A stretch of DNA of 64,000 bases from Gammaproteobacteria bacterium (lineage in GTDB: Bacteria > Pseudomonadota > Gammaproteobacteria > Pseudomonadales > Azotimanducaceae): positions 1-64,000 of the forward strand of contig JAPOVK010000045.1 of the NCBI GenBank assembly GCA_026708185.1, read 5' to 3'. Shown here piece by piece: positions 33,104 to 41,431 of this stretch (its first letter is position 1; each line of letters starts with the position of its first letter). A program made the translations under genes and the position numbers. The notes under the pieces are model-generated. The model was not told where the DNA came from, ran no database searches, and saw nothing but the letters and a program-made list of their open reading frames with translations.

Positions 33104-34134
33104 TCGCCTGATGCCACCGGGCCGTGCTCGGCGATCCAGTCCCTCTCAAGCCGCCGCGCGCCGCGCAGGGTATTGCCCATCGCGTAGTTCCCCTCGTGGC
33201 AGGCGTACTCGTAGAGGCTCGAGTCCGTCTTCGGCCACGGGTATTCGCCCGTGTAAGGCGACACGTAATCGGGGTCGTGCACCGTGAACCGGTAGAGCAG
33301 GCGGTCGGCATCGAGAGGCGAGAACCGCTCTACCACCCGCAGGCCCTCCCGCGGGACGCCGGGCTCGAACAGGAAATTGGTGGTGTCGACCACGAGCGTG
33401 TCGCCTTCCCACCAGCCGATGGAGTCGCCGGCGAGGGAGCGCATGTCCTCGGGCAGGTGTTCGGAATTCATGCGCACGACGCGCGCCCAGTGCATCCACT
33501 CGATGAGGATCATCACGTGGTTCTCGGTCTGCACGATGGTCTTCAAATTGTTGTAGACGATCGGTCGGATCGGCACGGAGACCACGTCGAGGTAGAGGCA
33601 TCGATCGACCAGCGGCTGCGTCTCCATGTCATCGTAGGGCTTGTCGCCCGTCTCCAGCCACCACGCCGTACCGGTGTTCTTGAACCAGCCCTTCTGCTTG
33701 AGGGTCGCCCGGCGCGCCTTCCCGGCCTCCGAGATCGCCGGCATCCTGCCGTTCGGCGGATCGACGATGATCGAGGTGCGGTACTTGCCGTCGATCTTGA
33801 ACATCGTCGTGCCGGGATCCATCCAGACCTGGTTGTAGGCACCGACGTCCGCACCCTTGGCGGGTGCCCCGCGGTCAGGGTCGCTCGGTTCGAGTTCGGC
33901 GTCGACCGTCCGCGCTGCCGCCGCTTCCCGCGCCTCGGCTTCGGCAGAGTCGAGATAAAGGTCGTCGCCGTGCTTCGGATTGCGCGTGTAAGGCGTCAGC
34001 GAGGCGATGTCGTAAGAGCCCGAGAAGTCGGGCTTGCCGGATGCCGTGCGCGGGAAGTCCTCGGGCCCGGCGGCGCTTGAGACTGCGAAAGCGACTGTCG
34101 CGATGCCGATTCCGGCGATAATTGGATTCTTCAT
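33100..34134 (-). CDS. Exported protein of unknown function, paralogue 1
   Basis: 344 residues from MKNPIIAGIGIATVAFAVSSAAG, a signal peptide. It belongs to a widespread family of exported proteins with PRTASGKPDFSGSYDIASLTP at the N-terminus, RTSIIVDPPNGRMPAISEAG, the GWWEGDTLVVDTTNFLFEPG segment, and YEYACHEGNYAMGNTLRGAR near the end. I recognise the family from many acidobacterial and marine genomes but know no function. It is 16 nt downstream of its paralogue and overlaps the CoA-transferase gene (ATGA). Confidence 0.85.
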   Translation of the reverse strand: MKNPIIAGIGIATVAFAVSSAAGPEDFPRTASGKPDFSGSYDIASLTPYTRNPKHGDDLYLDSAEAEAREAAAARTVDAELEPSDPDRGAPAKGADVGAYNQVWMDPGTTMFKIDGKYRTSIIVDPPNGRMPAISEAGKARRATLKQKGWFKNTGTAWWLETGDKPYDDMETQPLVDRCLYLDVVSVPIRPIVYNNLKTIVQTENHVMILIEWMHWARVVRMNSEHLPEDMRSLAGDSIGWWEGDTLVVDTTNFLFEPGVPREGLRVVERFSPLDADRLLYRFTVHDPDYVSPYTGEYPWPKTDSSLYEYACHEGNYAMGNTLRGARRLERDWIAEHGPVASGE

Positions 34135-34150
34135 TGGGTGCCCTCCCCCG

Positions 34151-35191
34151 TTACTCGCCCTCACTCGTCTCGGCGCGTTCCTCGATCCAGACCTTCTCCA
34201 ACCGGCGCGCGCCCCGCAGCGTATTGCCCATCGAGTAGTTGCCTTCGTGGCAGGCGTACTCGTAGAGGCTCTTGTCCGATTTCGGCCATGGCAACTCGCC
34301 CGTGTACGGCGCGACGAGATCGTCGTCGTGCACCGTGAAGCGGTACAGCAGCCGGTTGGCGTCTAGGGGCGAGAACCGCTCCTCGATGCGCAAGCCGTCA
34401 CGCGGCAGGCCGGGTTCGGCGAGGAAATTCGTGGTGTCGACCACGAGGGTGTCTCCCTCCCACCAACCGATCGAGTCGCCAGCCATCGAACGCATGTCGT
34501 CCGGCAGGTGGTCCTCGTTCATGCGCACCATGCGCGGCCAGTGCATCCACTCGACGAGGATCATCACATGGTCTTCGGTCTGCACGATGGTCTTGAAATT
34601 GTTGTATACGACCGGCCGCATCGGGATGGTGACAACTCCGAGAAAGAGGCACCGGTCCTGCAAGGACTGCCCTTCAGGGTCGTCGTACGGGTCGTCGCCG
34701 GTCTCGACCCACCAGGCGGTGCCGTCGTTCTTCCAGCCACCCTTCCGGCGCAATGTCGCACGTCGTGCCTTGCCAGCTTCGGAGACCGCCGGAATCCGCC
34801 CGTTGGGGGGATCGACGATGATCGACGTGCGGTACTTGCCGTCGATCTTGAACATGGTCGTTCCGGGGTCCATCCAGAACCAGTCGTAGCTGCGTGCGTC
34901 GACGTTGGCGCCCTTGGCCGGCGGCCCGCGATTCGGGTCGCTCGGCTGGTACGCGGCCTCCATGCGAGCGGCTGCGGCCGCCTCCACTTCGGCTGCGGCC
35001 TCGGGATCCAGCCACATGTTCTCGCCGTGTTCGCTTCTGCGCATGTACGGCGTCAGCGTCGCAATGTCGTAAGTGCCCGAGAAGTCCGGCTTGCCGGAGG
35101 CCGTACGGGGGAACTCCTCGGGGCCGGCGGTGGCCGATGCGGCGGTCAGCCAGACGACCGAGCCGATGATCGCGGGAAACGCCTTCCTCAT
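34151..35191 (-). CDS. Exported protein of unknown function, paralogue 2
   Basis: 346 residues from MRKAFPAIIGSVVWLTAASATAG. It is clearly homologous over its whole length to the next gene (PRTASGKPDFSG, DPPNGRIPAVSEAGKARR, GWWEGDTLVVDTTNFLAEPG, YEYACHEGNYSMGNTLRGAR). The pair therefore arose by tandem duplication. It is the first gene of the likely operon with paralogue 1 and the fused CoA transferase. The longer open frame upstream of 35191 runs into a palindromic repeat and is not supported. Confidence 0.85.
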   Translation of the reverse strand: MRKAFPAIIGSVVWLTAASATAGPEEFPRTASGKPDFSGTYDIATLTPYMRRSEHGENMWLDPEAAAEVEAAAAARMEAAYQPSDPNRGPPAKGANVDARSYDWFWMDPGTTMFKIDGKYRTSIIVDPPNGRIPAVSEAGKARRATLRRKGGWKNDGTAWWVETGDDPYDDPEGQSLQDRCLFLGVVTIPMRPVVYNNFKTIVQTEDHVMILVEWMHWPRMVRMNEDHLPDDMRSMAGDSIGWWEGDTLVVDTTNFLAEPGLPRDGLRIEERFSPLDANRLLYRFTVHDDDLVAPYTGELPWPKSDKSLYEYACHEGNYSMGNTLRGARRLEKVWIEERAETSEGE

Positions 35192-35256
35192 CTCTCGCCT
35201 GGCGCGTTGCGCCAGCCTCCACCCTTGATCCCGCTCGATTGTCGCACAGCGGGACA

Positions 35257-35303
35257 GGTACGCGGGCGTCCGCGAACCGCTTGCGGTTCGGGCCCGCATC
35301 CGG
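35257..35303 (+). repeat. GC-rich palindromic repeat, family 2, copy B
   Basis: Begins GGTACGCGGGCGTCC, contains the perfect hairpin CGAACCGC/GCGGTTCG (35273-35290) with a TT loop, and has outer arms GCGGGC/GCCCGC (35262-35297). The layout matches 60436-60483. It lies between paralogue 2 and the ATPase gene. Confidence 0.6.
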
Positions 35304-35321
35304 ACGCGCACGACACGAGCT

Positions 35322-36626
35322 TCAACTCAGCTCCAGAAGGAACTGCCAAGCCGGAACCACGCGGACCCTTCCGGTCTCCGTGTCGATGTACTCCGGTGCC
35401 GATCCGTCCCGTACAACAATCTCCCCGCTGTCGAGTTCTAGCTCGGCCATGGCATCGCGAAGACCGGAGACTTCGCGTTTGCGCGTTTGCGGGTCGGCGA
35501 GCGATTCCGAGACTTGCACTAACCTCCGCTCCCTGCCGAGTTGGACAACGAAGTCAACTTCGCGGCCGGCCTTGGACTTGTAGTAGTGGATGTTGGGCGT
35601 CACCCGGCGAAGTGCCACGAAGACGAGGTTCTCGAGGAGATGCCCCGAGTTCACCAGGATGGAGGAAGAGACCGATGCCACCAGGCTGTGGTCGATGCAG
35701 TAGATCTTCTTCGGGTTGACGTTCGCACGCGCAAGCGACGCATCGAAGATGCGCACGGTGAACAGGAAGAATGCGTCTTCGAACCAGGCAAGGTAGTCCG
35801 AGACTGCTGCCTTCGGGACCCGGTGACCGATGGACTTGAGGTACCCCGTCAGCCGGTTGACCGTGTACAGCGAGGCCGCGTTGTCCAGCAACCGGTGACC
35901 GAGGTCTGCGACTGCTCGCGGGTGCGCCACGTCATGGCGCTCCACCAAGTCGCGGAACAGCATGGTGCCCCAGTATTCCTGGTGGGTCTTGATCCGCAAG
36001 GAGCGGCTTAGGCCGGCGACTTCAGGGAAACCGCCGATCTCGAAGTAGCTGGAGAATGCGTCCTGAACGAGAAGGCGGCGTTTGGTCGACAGGACATCCA
36101 GGTCTGCGAAACCCCGCCAATGCAGATACTCCCTAAAGGAGAATGGCAGCAGTTCCCACGAGAGTGCCCGTCCACGCATTTGCGTGGCGATCTCGCGCGA
36201 GAGCATTTGCGCTGACGACCCGGTGATGAAGACTTCGCACTTCTCCGTGCGCATCAGCCGGTCGACGAAGTACTCCCAGCCGGGGACGACTTGGATCTCG
36301 TCGAAGAAGCAGTACACGGTCTGTGCGTTCTTTTTCGCCGGATAGAGGGAGAAATAGGCGTCGAGGACGGTCGCCAGGCCGTCGCGTTGAAGTTGACGGA
36401 GGCGGTCGTCGAAGAAGTTGAGGTAGAGGATGTCCTCGCGGGACACGCCAGCGTCGATGAGCCCCTGGATGCGTTGGAACAGGTAGGTCGACTTCCCGCT
36501 GCGCCGAGGGCCGATGCAGACGGTGGCCTTCCCCGCGACGGGTGCGATGTCTGTTAGTCGAGGTATCCCGGTTCGAAGCTCATCCTCTTGGTGATCGACG
36601 ATGATCTGCTTGAGTGTGTCGAGCAT
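35322..36626 (-). CDS. AAA-type ATPase with DUF4143 C-terminus (a)
   Basis: A 434-residue ATPase. Walker A is GPRRSGKST near residues 38-46, Walker B-like acidic residues occur in VYCFFDEIQVVPGW, and FITGSSAQMLSREIAT is the sensor segment. The C-terminal DUF4143 region ends with KAGREVDFVVQLG, a nuclease-like motif of the PD-(D/E)xK type. Members are very common in bacteria and archaea as solitary genes, with no firm role known. It is flanked by intergenic repeats and shows no operon partner. Confidence 0.88.
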   Translation of the reverse strand: MLDTLKQIIVDHQEDELRTGIPRLTDIAPVAGKATVCIGPRRSGKSTYLFQRIQGLIDAGVSREDILYLNFFDDRLRQLQRDGLATVLDAYFSLYPAKKNAQTVYCFFDEIQVVPGWEYFVDRLMRTEKCEVFITGSSAQMLSREIATQMRGRALSWELLPFSFREYLHWRGFADLDVLSTKRRLLVQDAFSSYFEIGGFPEVAGLSRSLRIKTHQEYWGTMLFRDLVERHDVAHPRAVADLGHRLLDNAASLYTVNRLTGYLKSIGHRVPKAAVSDYLAWFEDAFFLFTVRIFDASLARANVNPKKIYCIDHSLVASVSSSILVNSGHLLENLVFVALRRVTPNIHYYKSKAGREVDFVVQLGRERRLVQVSESLADPQTRKREVSGLRDAMAELELDSGEIVVRDGSAPEYIDTETGRVRVVPAWQFLLELS

Positions 36627-36740
36627 GAAGCGGTCGGGGAAAGAACCGATTGGTTGTGAAACTGGTCAGATATCTTTCCAGTTTGTGATCTAAATGGCAA
36701 CAGGATCGTTCCAGTTGGCGTGGTGCGGGACCGCAGTCCC

Positions 36741-37997
36741 TCAGCGATCGGCCGCTGGTAGGGCCCAAGTCCGACGCAATTGGCCGCTCAAGCTGTAGGT
36801 GGCGAGTCGCACGTCGCGGTCCGAGGGGAGAAAGAGAGCCACGGACGCCGAAGTCGCCTCCGCGCGGTCGTAGGCGACAGCGTCGGGCTGTTCGCTGTCG
36901 ACGGCTTCGACAATGCAGGGCTCGGCAGCGCATTCGGGAACGTCGACCACCAGCGGTTCGCGCAAGCCGCCCATGCGCATCCATGTCGGCCGTCCGGCCT
37001 CGTAGTCTGTACGCAGACCGACGACCCGGATGTCCACGCTGGGGCCGTCGATCGGCACAAGGGCGCCGGTGTCGTCGATTAGGACGATGGGCTCGCCGGA
37101 AACGAGCCCGCGTTCAGCCGCGACCCGGCGAACCGGATCCTCGTTGGCCGGTGTGCCGCGTTCGCTCAACTGCGTTTGGTCGACGGTCAGGGGATCGATT
37201 CCGGCGGCTTGGCGCAGGTAGTGAGCCATCGGCGTCCACCGATCCGAGCGGCTTTCGTAGGCGTGGGCATAGCCACAATGCACAAGCACTTTGCCGGTTC
37301 CGTCGCTTGCGATCGTCCGTGCGATGAGGTTGTGGGCCTGCCAATAGTCCCGTGTTTGCTGGTCGTTCATCCCCTCGACGGGCAACTGCCCGGCCTCATG
37401 CTCGTAACCGACCACCGCGTAACCCAAGGCGAGCGCTTGGCGGATCATCTGCGCGAACACGACGTCCTCGACGTAGAAGCCGGTGTTCGAGACGGGGTAG
37501 CCGCGATCCTGTGTTGCATCGCCATGCCAGATCCCTTCGGCGGCGAAGTAGCGGAAGCCCTGCTCGCGCAACGGTTCGAGTAGCGACATCGTCAGCAGTC
37601 GGTCGCTCGACGCGTGGTGGCGTTCATTGACGATGACGAATCGGTGACTGATAGCGCGCTCGGTGATGTACGGCACGGCCGGGATCGCCGTTGTGTTGGG
37701 CGGGAGATCGGCGGCTGTCCCGCCACGTGGTGGGCGAGAAAACCGCTCCAGCGCGGCTTGGTGGTTGAGGACGAACGACTCGAGCTGGCCGAGGGTCGTC
37801 TGGTATCGCCACTCGTCGGCGGTCCCCATGCAGGAAGACTCCATCGAGCGCAGGTCGCCCAGGGCGGGCCAGGCATGATTGAACTGGCTGATTGCGGCAG
37901 CCCTGAGCCCGTTGAAGTCCGCACACGCCTGATCAGCCTCCTGAGCGGATGCGACCGTGGCAAGTAGCCCCAGCACGAAGCCGAAAACGAGCGGCAT
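36741..37997 (-). CDS. Exported protein, possibly EreA/ChaN-like
   Basis: 418 residues with a signal peptide MPLVFGFVLGLLATVASAQ. The segment RFVIVNERHHASSDRLLTM with EPLREQGFRYFAAEG, and later VLVHCGYAHAYES, recalls the erythromycin-esterase/ChaN-like fold, where histidine and glutamate residues line the active site. The remainder, including a beta-rich C-terminus, is not recognised. It starts 3 nt after the dctP stop and is probably co-transcribed with it. Function is not established. Confidence 0.6.
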   Translation of the reverse strand: MPLVFGFVLGLLATVASAQEADQACADFNGLRAAAISQFNHAWPALGDLRSMESSCMGTADEWRYQTTLGQLESFVLNHQAALERFSRPPRGGTAADLPPNTTAIPAVPYITERAISHRFVIVNERHHASSDRLLTMSLLEPLREQGFRYFAAEGIWHGDATQDRGYPVSNTGFYVEDVVFAQMIRQALALGYAVVGYEHEAGQLPVEGMNDQQTRDYWQAHNLIARTIASDGTGKVLVHCGYAHAYESRSDRWTPMAHYLRQAAGIDPLTVDQTQLSERGTPANEDPVRRVAAERGLVSGEPIVLIDDTGALVPIDGPSVDIRVVGLRTDYEAGRPTWMRMGGLREPLVVDVPECAAEPCIVEAVDSEQPDAVAYDRAEATSASVALFLPSDRDVRLATYSLSGQLRRTWALPAADR

Positions 37998-38000
37998 GTG

Positions 38001-39113
38001 CTAGTCGACCGCGACGGAGTCGCGCGCGTTGATGTACGCCTGCTCGGAGATGGCGTGATAGTCCCGGACTTCGGCCAGGAAGCCCTGGTAGGACTCCAGG
38101 ATGCGGCCCGCCAACTCGTCGTCGGCCGCCGCCTCGGCGACCACCTCTGCCGACAGTTCCGCAAACCGCTCGAGCACGTCGTCGGGCAGGCGGCGTACCT
38201 CGACGCCGTGCTCTTCGACCATCGTCTTGAGCGCCGCCGCGTTTCGCGCCGTGAACTCGTCGAGCACGTCCTGGTTGATGGCCCGCGTCGCGGTTTCGAG
38301 CATGATCTTCAGATCGGCCGGCAACGTCGCCAGCGCCTCGGTGTTGACGATCGCTTCGAGGGTCGCGCCGGGTTCGTGCCAGCCGGGGTAGTAGTAGTAC
38401 GTGGCGATGTCCTGGAGTCCGAACGCCAGGTCGTTGTAGGGACCGACCCACTCCGTGGCGTCGACCACGCCGGTCTGTAGGGCGGTGAAGATCTCGCTGC
38501 CCGGCATGGCCACCGCGACGCCCCCGGCGCGTTGGAACACTTCCCCGCCGAGACCCGGGATGCGCATCTTCAGGCCGTCGATATCGGCGACCGAGTTGAT
38601 CTCCTTGTTGAACCAGCCCGCCATCTGCACGCCGGAGTTCCCGGACGCCAGCGGCACCACGCCGAAGGGCGCGTAGAGTTCACGCCAGAGTTCGAGCCCG
38701 CCGCCGTGGTGCAGCCAGGCGTTCATCTCCTGGGCGGTCATGCCGAACGGCACGGTGGCGAATACCGCCGACATGGGCATCTTGCCGCGCCAGTAATAGG
38801 CCGCGCCGTGGCCCATTTCGGCATTGCCCTGGGAGACCGCGTCGAAGACCTCGAACGGCGGCACCAGTTCGCCCGCGGCGTAGACCTTGATCTTGAGTCG
38901 CCCGCTCGACATCGCGTCGACGGTCTCGGCCAAGCGTTCCGGCGCCGTGCCGAGCGCAGGCAGGTTCTTCGGCCAGGTGGTGACGAGTTTCCACTCGTAG
39001 GTGGTAGCGGGAGTGGCCGGCGCGGATTGCGCCGTGCTTTCCTCCACCTCGGTGGAGCATCCCGCGACGAGCAGGGCCACCACCGTGGCAGCGGCTGAGT
39101 AGCGGTGTTTCAC
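38001..39113 (-). CDS. dctP: TRAP transporter substrate-binding lipoprotein (DctP type)
   Basis: A 370-residue binding protein with lipobox LLVAGCS (cysteine 19). Hallmarks are YEWKLVTTWPKNLPALGTAPERL, the arginine-containing helix segment GLKMRIPGLGGEVFQRAGG, and ALQTGVVDATEWVGPYND. This class (TakP-like, keto-acid or mannitol/chloroaromatic type) normally sits beside dctQ and dctM. Here no permeases adjoin it; the only TRAP permeases in the window are at 11813-13664. Confidence 0.9.
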   Translation of the reverse strand: MKHRYSAAATVVALLVAGCSTEVEESTAQSAPATPATTYEWKLVTTWPKNLPALGTAPERLAETVDAMSSGRLKIKVYAAGELVPPFEVFDAVSQGNAEMGHGAAYYWRGKMPMSAVFATVPFGMTAQEMNAWLHHGGGLELWRELYAPFGVVPLASGNSGVQMAGWFNKEINSVADIDGLKMRIPGLGGEVFQRAGGVAVAMPGSEIFTALQTGVVDATEWVGPYNDLAFGLQDIATYYYYPGWHEPGATLEAIVNTEALATLPADLKIMLETATRAINQDVLDEFTARNAAALKTMVEEHGVEVRRLPDDVLERFAELSAEVVAEAAADDELAGRILESYQGFLAEVRDYHAISEQAYINARDSVAVD

Positions 39114-39165
39114 TTAGATGTCTCCGTGATGCTCGCCCCTCGCAAGAGTGAGCGGGATGCGCAGT

Positions 39166-41364
39166 CTAATCCCCGACGGTCTTCAGATTCGCGTAGGCCA
39201 ACATCAGCCATTTCGCGCCCGCCCGGGAGAAGTTCACTTGCACGCGCGTGCGGTCGCCGTGCCCCTCGGCCTGCAGAACGACGCCTTCGCCGAACGTGGC
39301 ATGGGTCACGAACTGGCCGATGCGGACACCCGCCTCATCCTGGTCGGCTTCGTCATCGGCGCCGTTGTGCAAGGTGCGGAACTGTCGGGATACGTCGCCA
39401 CCCATGCGCACTTCCTGGAGGCAGTCCTCGGGGACCTCTTGCAGGAAGCGCGACGGCCAGTTGTGCGATTGGCTTCCGTGCAATCGCCGCGTCTCGGCGT
39501 AGGTGAAATAGAGCTGCTGCATCGCCCGCGTGATGCCCACGTAGGCCAGCCGGCGTTCCTCCTCCAGCCGCCCCGGCTCGCGCTCGGTCTGGCGATTCGG
39601 AAACAGGCCTTCCTCCATGCCAGCCATGAACACCAGCGGGAACTCCAGCCCTTTCGCCGAGTGAAGCGTCATCATCTGCGCGGCGGTTCCGCCGCTCTGG
39701 TACTCGCCGGCGTCGAGGGCGGCCTTGTCGAGGAACTCCTCGAGTTCGGAGGCCTGGCCGGCTTCCTCCCCCGTCGGCGTGAGGGGCAAGACCAGCTCGC
39801 CGCCGAACTGCCGACAGGCGGTGATCAGTTCCTCGAGGTTCTCGCGTCGCGCGATGCCTTGTTCCCCACGCTCCCGGGAGTGGTAGGCCATCAACCCGCT
39901 GGTCTCGATGCAGCACTCGGCGATCTCGTGGAGCGCACAGTCCTTGACGTTCCCGGCCATGTCGTCGATGAGCTTCAGGAAAGCCCCAATGGCGGCGGCG
40001 GCACGTCCGGTGAAGAGACCCCGTGCGATTCCTTCCTTTGCGGCTTGCCACATCGAGACGCCGTTTGCCCGCGCGATATTGCGAATAGCCTCTACCGTCT
40101 TGGCGCCGATGCCCCGCGGCGGCGTGTTGACGACGCGCTCGAAGGCGACGTCGGCGTGGCGCTGGCTGATCAGGCGCATGTAAGCCAGGGCGTTGCGGAC
40201 CTCGGCCCGCTCGAAGAAGCGCAAGCCGCCGTAGATGCGATACGGGATGTCGAGGCGCAGGAACGCCTCTTCGATCACCCGCGACTGGGCGTTGGAGCGG
40301 TAGAGCACGGCCACGTCGTCCGCGCTGCCGCCACGCTGGATCCAGCTTTGCGTGCGGTCGGCGATGAAGCGCGCCTCGTCGAGATCGTTGTAGCCGGAGT
40401 AGACGAGGATCGGGTCGCCGTCGCCGGCATCCGTCCACAGGTTCTTGCCGAGGCGCTCGGCGTTGTTGTCGATTAGCGCGTTGGCGGCGCGCAGGATCGT
40501 GCTGGTGGATCGGTAGTTCTGCTCGAGGCGAACCGTCTGGACGTCGGCGAAGTCCTTTCGAAAACTCAGGATGTTCTCGATCTTTGCGCCCCGCCAGCCG
40601 TAGATCGACTGGTCGTCGTCGCCCACCGCCCAGACATCGGCCGACGTTCCCGCGAGTACGCGCAGCCACGCGTACTGGATGCTGTTCGTGTCCTGGAACT
40701 CATCGACCAGGAGGTGTTTGAACCGGCGTTGGTAGTGGTCGAGGATGTCGGGACGCTCGAGCCACAATTCGTGGCTGCGCAGCAGGAGTTCGGCGAAGTC
40801 CACCAGGCCGCCCTGCGCGCAGAGCTCCTCGTAGGCCTCGTACACCTTCAGATGCGTGACGTGGTAGATGTCGGCGTCGTTGCGAGGTAGGTCCTTGGCC
40901 CGCCTGCCCTCGTCCTTGTGGTGGTTGATAAACCAGACCGCCTGGCGGGCCGGCCACTTCTGCTCATCGAGGTCCAGCGCGCGCATCACGCGTTTGACGA
41001 GGCGCAACTGGTCGTCGGCGTCGAGGATCTGGAAGTTCTGCGGTAACCCCGCGTCCGCCCAGTGCATGCGCAGCAGGCGGTGCGCGATGCCGTGGAAAGT
41101 ACCCACCCACATGGCGCGCGCCGGCCCCTCGAGTAGGCGCTCGACGCGGCCCCGCATCTCGGCGGCGGCCTTGTTGGTGAAGGTGACCGCGAGAATACCC
41201 CCTGGCGAGGCGCCTTCCGCCTCGACCAGCCAGGCGATCCGATGCACCAGGACGCGCGTCTTGCCGCTGCCCGCGCCCGCAACCACGAGCAGGTTGCCGA
41301 TCGGTGCCGTAACGGCGTCCCGCTGGCGGTCGTTCAGGCCGTCGAGGATGTGGGTGATGTCCAC
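39166..41364 (-). CDS. uvrD: DNA helicase II UvrD
   Basis: A 732-residue SF1A helicase in nucleotide excision and mismatch repair. It has LNDRQRDAVTAPIGNLLVVAGAGSGKT split as the Q motif and Walker A, VTFTNKAAAEMRGRV (Ia), DEFQDTNSIQYAWL (II), GDDDQSIYGWRGA (III), LEQNYRST (IV), TLHSAKGLEFPLVFMAGMEEGLFP (V) and YVGITRAMQQL (VI). The C-terminus ANLKTVG is typical of UvrD. The gene stands alone between dctP and the ABC exporter. Confidence 0.96.
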   Translation of the reverse strand: MDITHILDGLNDRQRDAVTAPIGNLLVVAGAGSGKTRVLVHRIAWLVEAEGASPGGILAVTFTNKAAAEMRGRVERLLEGPARAMWVGTFHGIAHRLLRMHWADAGLPQNFQILDADDQLRLVKRVMRALDLDEQKWPARQAVWFINHHKDEGRRAKDLPRNDADIYHVTHLKVYEAYEELCAQGGLVDFAELLLRSHELWLERPDILDHYQRRFKHLLVDEFQDTNSIQYAWLRVLAGTSADVWAVGDDDQSIYGWRGAKIENILSFRKDFADVQTVRLEQNYRSTSTILRAANALIDNNAERLGKNLWTDAGDGDPILVYSGYNDLDEARFIADRTQSWIQRGGSADDVAVLYRSNAQSRVIEEAFLRLDIPYRIYGGLRFFERAEVRNALAYMRLISQRHADVAFERVVNTPPRGIGAKTVEAIRNIARANGVSMWQAAKEGIARGLFTGRAAAAIGAFLKLIDDMAGNVKDCALHEIAECCIETSGLMAYHSRERGEQGIARRENLEELITACRQFGGELVLPLTPTGEEAGQASELEEFLDKAALDAGEYQSGGTAAQMMTLHSAKGLEFPLVFMAGMEEGLFPNRQTEREPGRLEEERRLAYVGITRAMQQLYFTYAETRRLHGSQSHNWPSRFLQEVPEDCLQEVRMGGDVSRQFRTLHNGADDEADQDEAGVRIGQFVTHATFGEGVVLQAEGHGDRTRVQVNFSRAGAKWLMLAYANLKTVGD

Positions 41365-41431
41365 CGTGCGAGTGCGAGCCGCCTACACTGGATAGCCGAA
41401 CAGTACGCCCGCCCCGCTTGAGCGTCAATGC

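Noticed and set aside
35192-35311. Upstream extension of exported paralogue 2
   Set aside because: It runs into a palindromic repeat, and the signal peptide begins at 35191.
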